From positions 1-9,962 of the forward strand of contig PWWF01000369.1 of NCBI GenBank assembly GCA_003561595.1: 9,962 bases of DNA, written 5' to 3'. Below are positions 7,213 to 9,962 of this stretch, one piece after another. The position numbers and the translations under genes were made by a program. The notes under the pieces are model-generated. The model ran no database searches, was not told the DNA's origin, and was given only the letters and a program-made list of their open reading frames with translations. The DNA comes from Paracoccaceae bacterium (lineage in GTDB: Bacteria; Pseudomonadota; Alphaproteobacteria; Rhodobacterales; Rhodobacteraceae). Every line of letters begins with the position of its first letter. Within the stretch, counting starts at the first letter, position 1.

Positions 7213-7266
7213 TTTCATCTTTGTCCAAATATCCCGGGGGGAGCGAAGCGGGGGGCAGCGCCCCCC
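7213..7266. repeat. Intergenic Rhodobacteraceae-type repeat with G/C hairpin, probable bidirectional terminator
   Basis: Between two convergent genes lies TTTCATCTTTGTCCAAATAT followed by CCCGGGGGG, a GCGAAGC turn and a perfect hairpin: GGGGGGC (7250-7256), loop AGC, GCCCCCC (7260-7266). I recall this layout, an AT-rich CATCTTTG..CAAATATCCCGGGGG segment followed by a G-run/C-run hairpin, as a recurring intergenic element of Rhodobacteraceae genomes. Read on the minus strand, the hairpin is followed by CCCCCCGGGATATTTGGAC. Its position between the hydrolase stop (7208) and the TauE-family stop (7289) fits a transcription end for both strands. No classic T-run is adjacent. Confidence 0.6.
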
Positions 7267-7288
7267 ACACGCCGCCTGCGCCACGCGC

Positions 7289-8053
7289 TCAGATCAGCGC
7301 AGTCACCCCGTCCCAGACCAGTTTGATCCCCACCAGCGTGATCATCACATACATGAACGGATAGAATACCCGCGCCTCCATCCGCTTGACGATCATCGCC
7401 CCCGCCACAGTCGAGATCACCGCCACCGGCAGCATCCAAAGCGCCGAGACCAGCGTCACGCGGTCAAACTGCCCCAGCACCGCATAGGGCGCGACCTTGA
7501 TCACATTGACCACCGCAAAGAAAATCACGCTGGTGCCGGTAAAGACCCGCGGATCAAAGCGCAGCGGCAGCACATAGACCTGAAAGGGCGGCCCGCCCGC
7601 ATGGGCCACGAAGCTGGTGAATCCGGCGATACCACCCCAGAACCCGCCGCGCAGATGGCTTTGCCCTGCGGCCTGCCCCCCGCTGCGCGCCAGCGCCATG
7701 CGCGCGACAAAGCCCAGCGCCACGACCCCCACCAGCAACCGCACCATCGCCTCGGATGTGAACGCAGCGGCCAGCCACCCGATGGCGATCCCGAGGATCG
7801 CGCCGGGCAGCAGGTACCGCAGGGTCGCGCTGTCGAACCATCCCCGCCAGGTCCACAGGCTGATCGCATCCATCATCAGCAGGATCGGCAGCAGCAGGGC
7901 CGCAGCCTGCAAGGGCGGCATGACCAGCGACAGGATCGGCACGCCCATCAGCGCGAAGGCCCCACCCAGGCCCCCCTTGGACAGGCCCACCAGCGCCACC
8001 GCCACAACCGCTATGATCAGCGTGGCCGGATTGGAATAAAGCGTCGCGTCCAA
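7289..8053 (-). CDS. TauE/SafE family (DUF81) membrane permease, putative sulfite/organosulfur exporter
   Basis: 254 residues, with about seven or eight hydrophobic membrane segments. The family repeats are visible: GLSKGGLGGAF (23-33) in the first half and SFVAHAGGPPFQVYVLP (147-163) in the second. TauE/SafE proteins are inner-membrane permeases; characterised or proposed substrates include sulfite, sulfoacetate and related anions. The substrate here is not determined. The start is TTG at 8051-8053. No ATG or GTG in the right frame lies between the guaB stop and the first membrane segment, and AGGG about six bases upstream acts as the ribosome-binding site. The gene begins seven bases after the guaB stop, so it is very likely translated from the guaB transcript. 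It converges on the hydrolase gene, with the hairpin repeat between them. A short cytoplasmic loop around 121-135 separates the two halves. Confidence 0.9.
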   Translation of the reverse strand: MDATLYSNPATLIIAVVAVALVGLSKGGLGGAFALMGVPILSLVMPPLQAAALLLPILLMMDAISLWTWRGWFDSATLRYLLPGAILGIAIGWLAAAFTSEAMVRLLVGVVALGFVARMALARSGGQAAGQSHLRGGFWGGIAGFTSFVAHAGGPPFQVYVLPLRFDPRVFTGTSVIFFAVVNVIKVAPYAVLGQFDRVTLVSALWMLPVAVISTVAGAMIVKRMEARVFYPFMYVMITLVGIKLVWDGVTALI

Positions 8054-8060
8054 AGCGACC

Positions 8061-9578
<1,518 letters not shown>

Positions 9579-9962
9579 CTAAGCCTCGGCGGCGTTCGTG
9601 CGCGCGGCGAGTTTACCATCCGGCCACATGCGCAGGATACGCCACGCAATCACAAGGATGGCCGGACTTGCCAGCGCCAGCGCCACGCCCCCCGCGATCC
9701 CCAGGGCGCCCTGCCCGTCAGACAGGGTGATCAGCATGGTGGCAAACGCCGCCAGGGGAAAGGTCAGCGCACCCCACAGGGGCGAAAACCCGCTGGCCAG
9801 CATCCAGCGCGCGCCGATCAGCAGTGCCACGAATATCACGCCCGCCACCCCGCCCAGCATGGGCGCGATCCCCATGCCAGCACCATGCGCCACCTGCGCC
9901 AGCAGACAGGCCGGCGCAAGATGGATCGCCAGGAGCGGCCGCAAGGGCGGCGGCGGGACCAG
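9579..9962 (-). CDS. TDT/SLAC1 family (TehA-like) transporter, C-terminal part; start beyond the right edge
   Basis: 127 C-terminal residues and the stop are present. The reading frame stays open to the right edge (LVPPPPLRPLL...), so no start should be called here. Four hydrophobic segments are seen. The first is in LLAIHLAPACLLAQVAHG, and APA is typical of the family. The second covers the GGVAGVIFVALLIG stretch. The third is FSPLWGALTFPLAAFATML, where F-S-x-x-W...TFPLAAFA is the family hallmark, including the aromatic lining of the pore. The fourth is before a short charged tail. TDT proteins include TehA (tellurite resistance/anion channel), plant SLAC1 anion channels, the malate carrier Mae1 and fungal sulfite exporter Ssu1; the substrate cannot be decided. 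It lies upstream of guaB on the same strand with a 69-base gap and no evident terminator, so read-through into guaB is possible. Confidence 0.8.
   Translation of the reverse strand: MVPPPPLRPLLAIHLAPACLLAQVAHGAGMGIAPMLGGVAGVIFVALLIGARWMLASGFSPLWGALTFPLAAFATMLITLSDGQGALGIAGGVALALASPAILVIAWRILRMWPDGKLAARTNAAEA

Noticed and set aside
9579..9944. Complete small membrane protein starting at TTG 9944
   Set aside because: The frame stays open to the window edge, and the residues before it (LVPPPP) continue the typical TDT-family sequence, so this is the C-terminal part of a larger gene.

Overview
The window is a gene-dense, high-GC chromosomal segment that looks like a Rhodobacteraceae/Roseobacter-type alphaproteobacterium. 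Three things support this: the GC-rich codon usage, the protein families present (a short FadL-like porin, a membrane-anchored penicillin acylase, an E111-type MetA), and an intergenic hairpin element at 7213-7266 that I recall as common in that family. Nothing resembles a mobile element, phage, CRISPR array, tRNA or rRNA. The largest gap between genes is 144 bases (3109-3252). The content is mainly metabolic and transport genes, and I found no clear new multi-gene system.

Left part (1-3108): a divergent pair. On the minus strand is the 5' part of a beta-hydroxyacid dehydrogenase (3-hydroxyisobutyrate dehydrogenase / tartronate semialdehyde reductase family), which runs off the left edge. On the plus strand is a complete membrane-anchored Ntn-hydrolase of the penicillin acylase family. 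Next (3253-4371) is a FadL/TodX-type outer-membrane transporter with its own leader region and a strong hairpin terminator behind it.

Middle (4490-7208): three closely packed plus-strand genes that look like one operon. An uncharacterised P-loop protein is followed after 15 bases by metA. The metA end overlaps an alpha/beta-hydrolase that carries a lipoprotein-type leader. MetA catalyses the first committed step of methionine synthesis. Its residue 111 is Glu, which predicts an acetyl-CoA rather than succinyl-CoA donor. The roles of the two flanking genes are unknown.

Right part (7289-9962): three minus-strand genes, in transcription order a TDT/SLAC1-family transporter (3' part only, entering from the right edge), guaB (IMP dehydrogenase) and a TauE/SafE-family permease with a TTG start only 7 bases after guaB. 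This unit converges on the hydrolase gene, and the hairpin element sits between them.

The points most worth a second look are the unknown P-loop protein coupled to metA, the predicted donor specificity of MetA, the two competing starts of the hydrolase, the two anion-exporter families flanking guaB, and the palindrome in the fadL leader.
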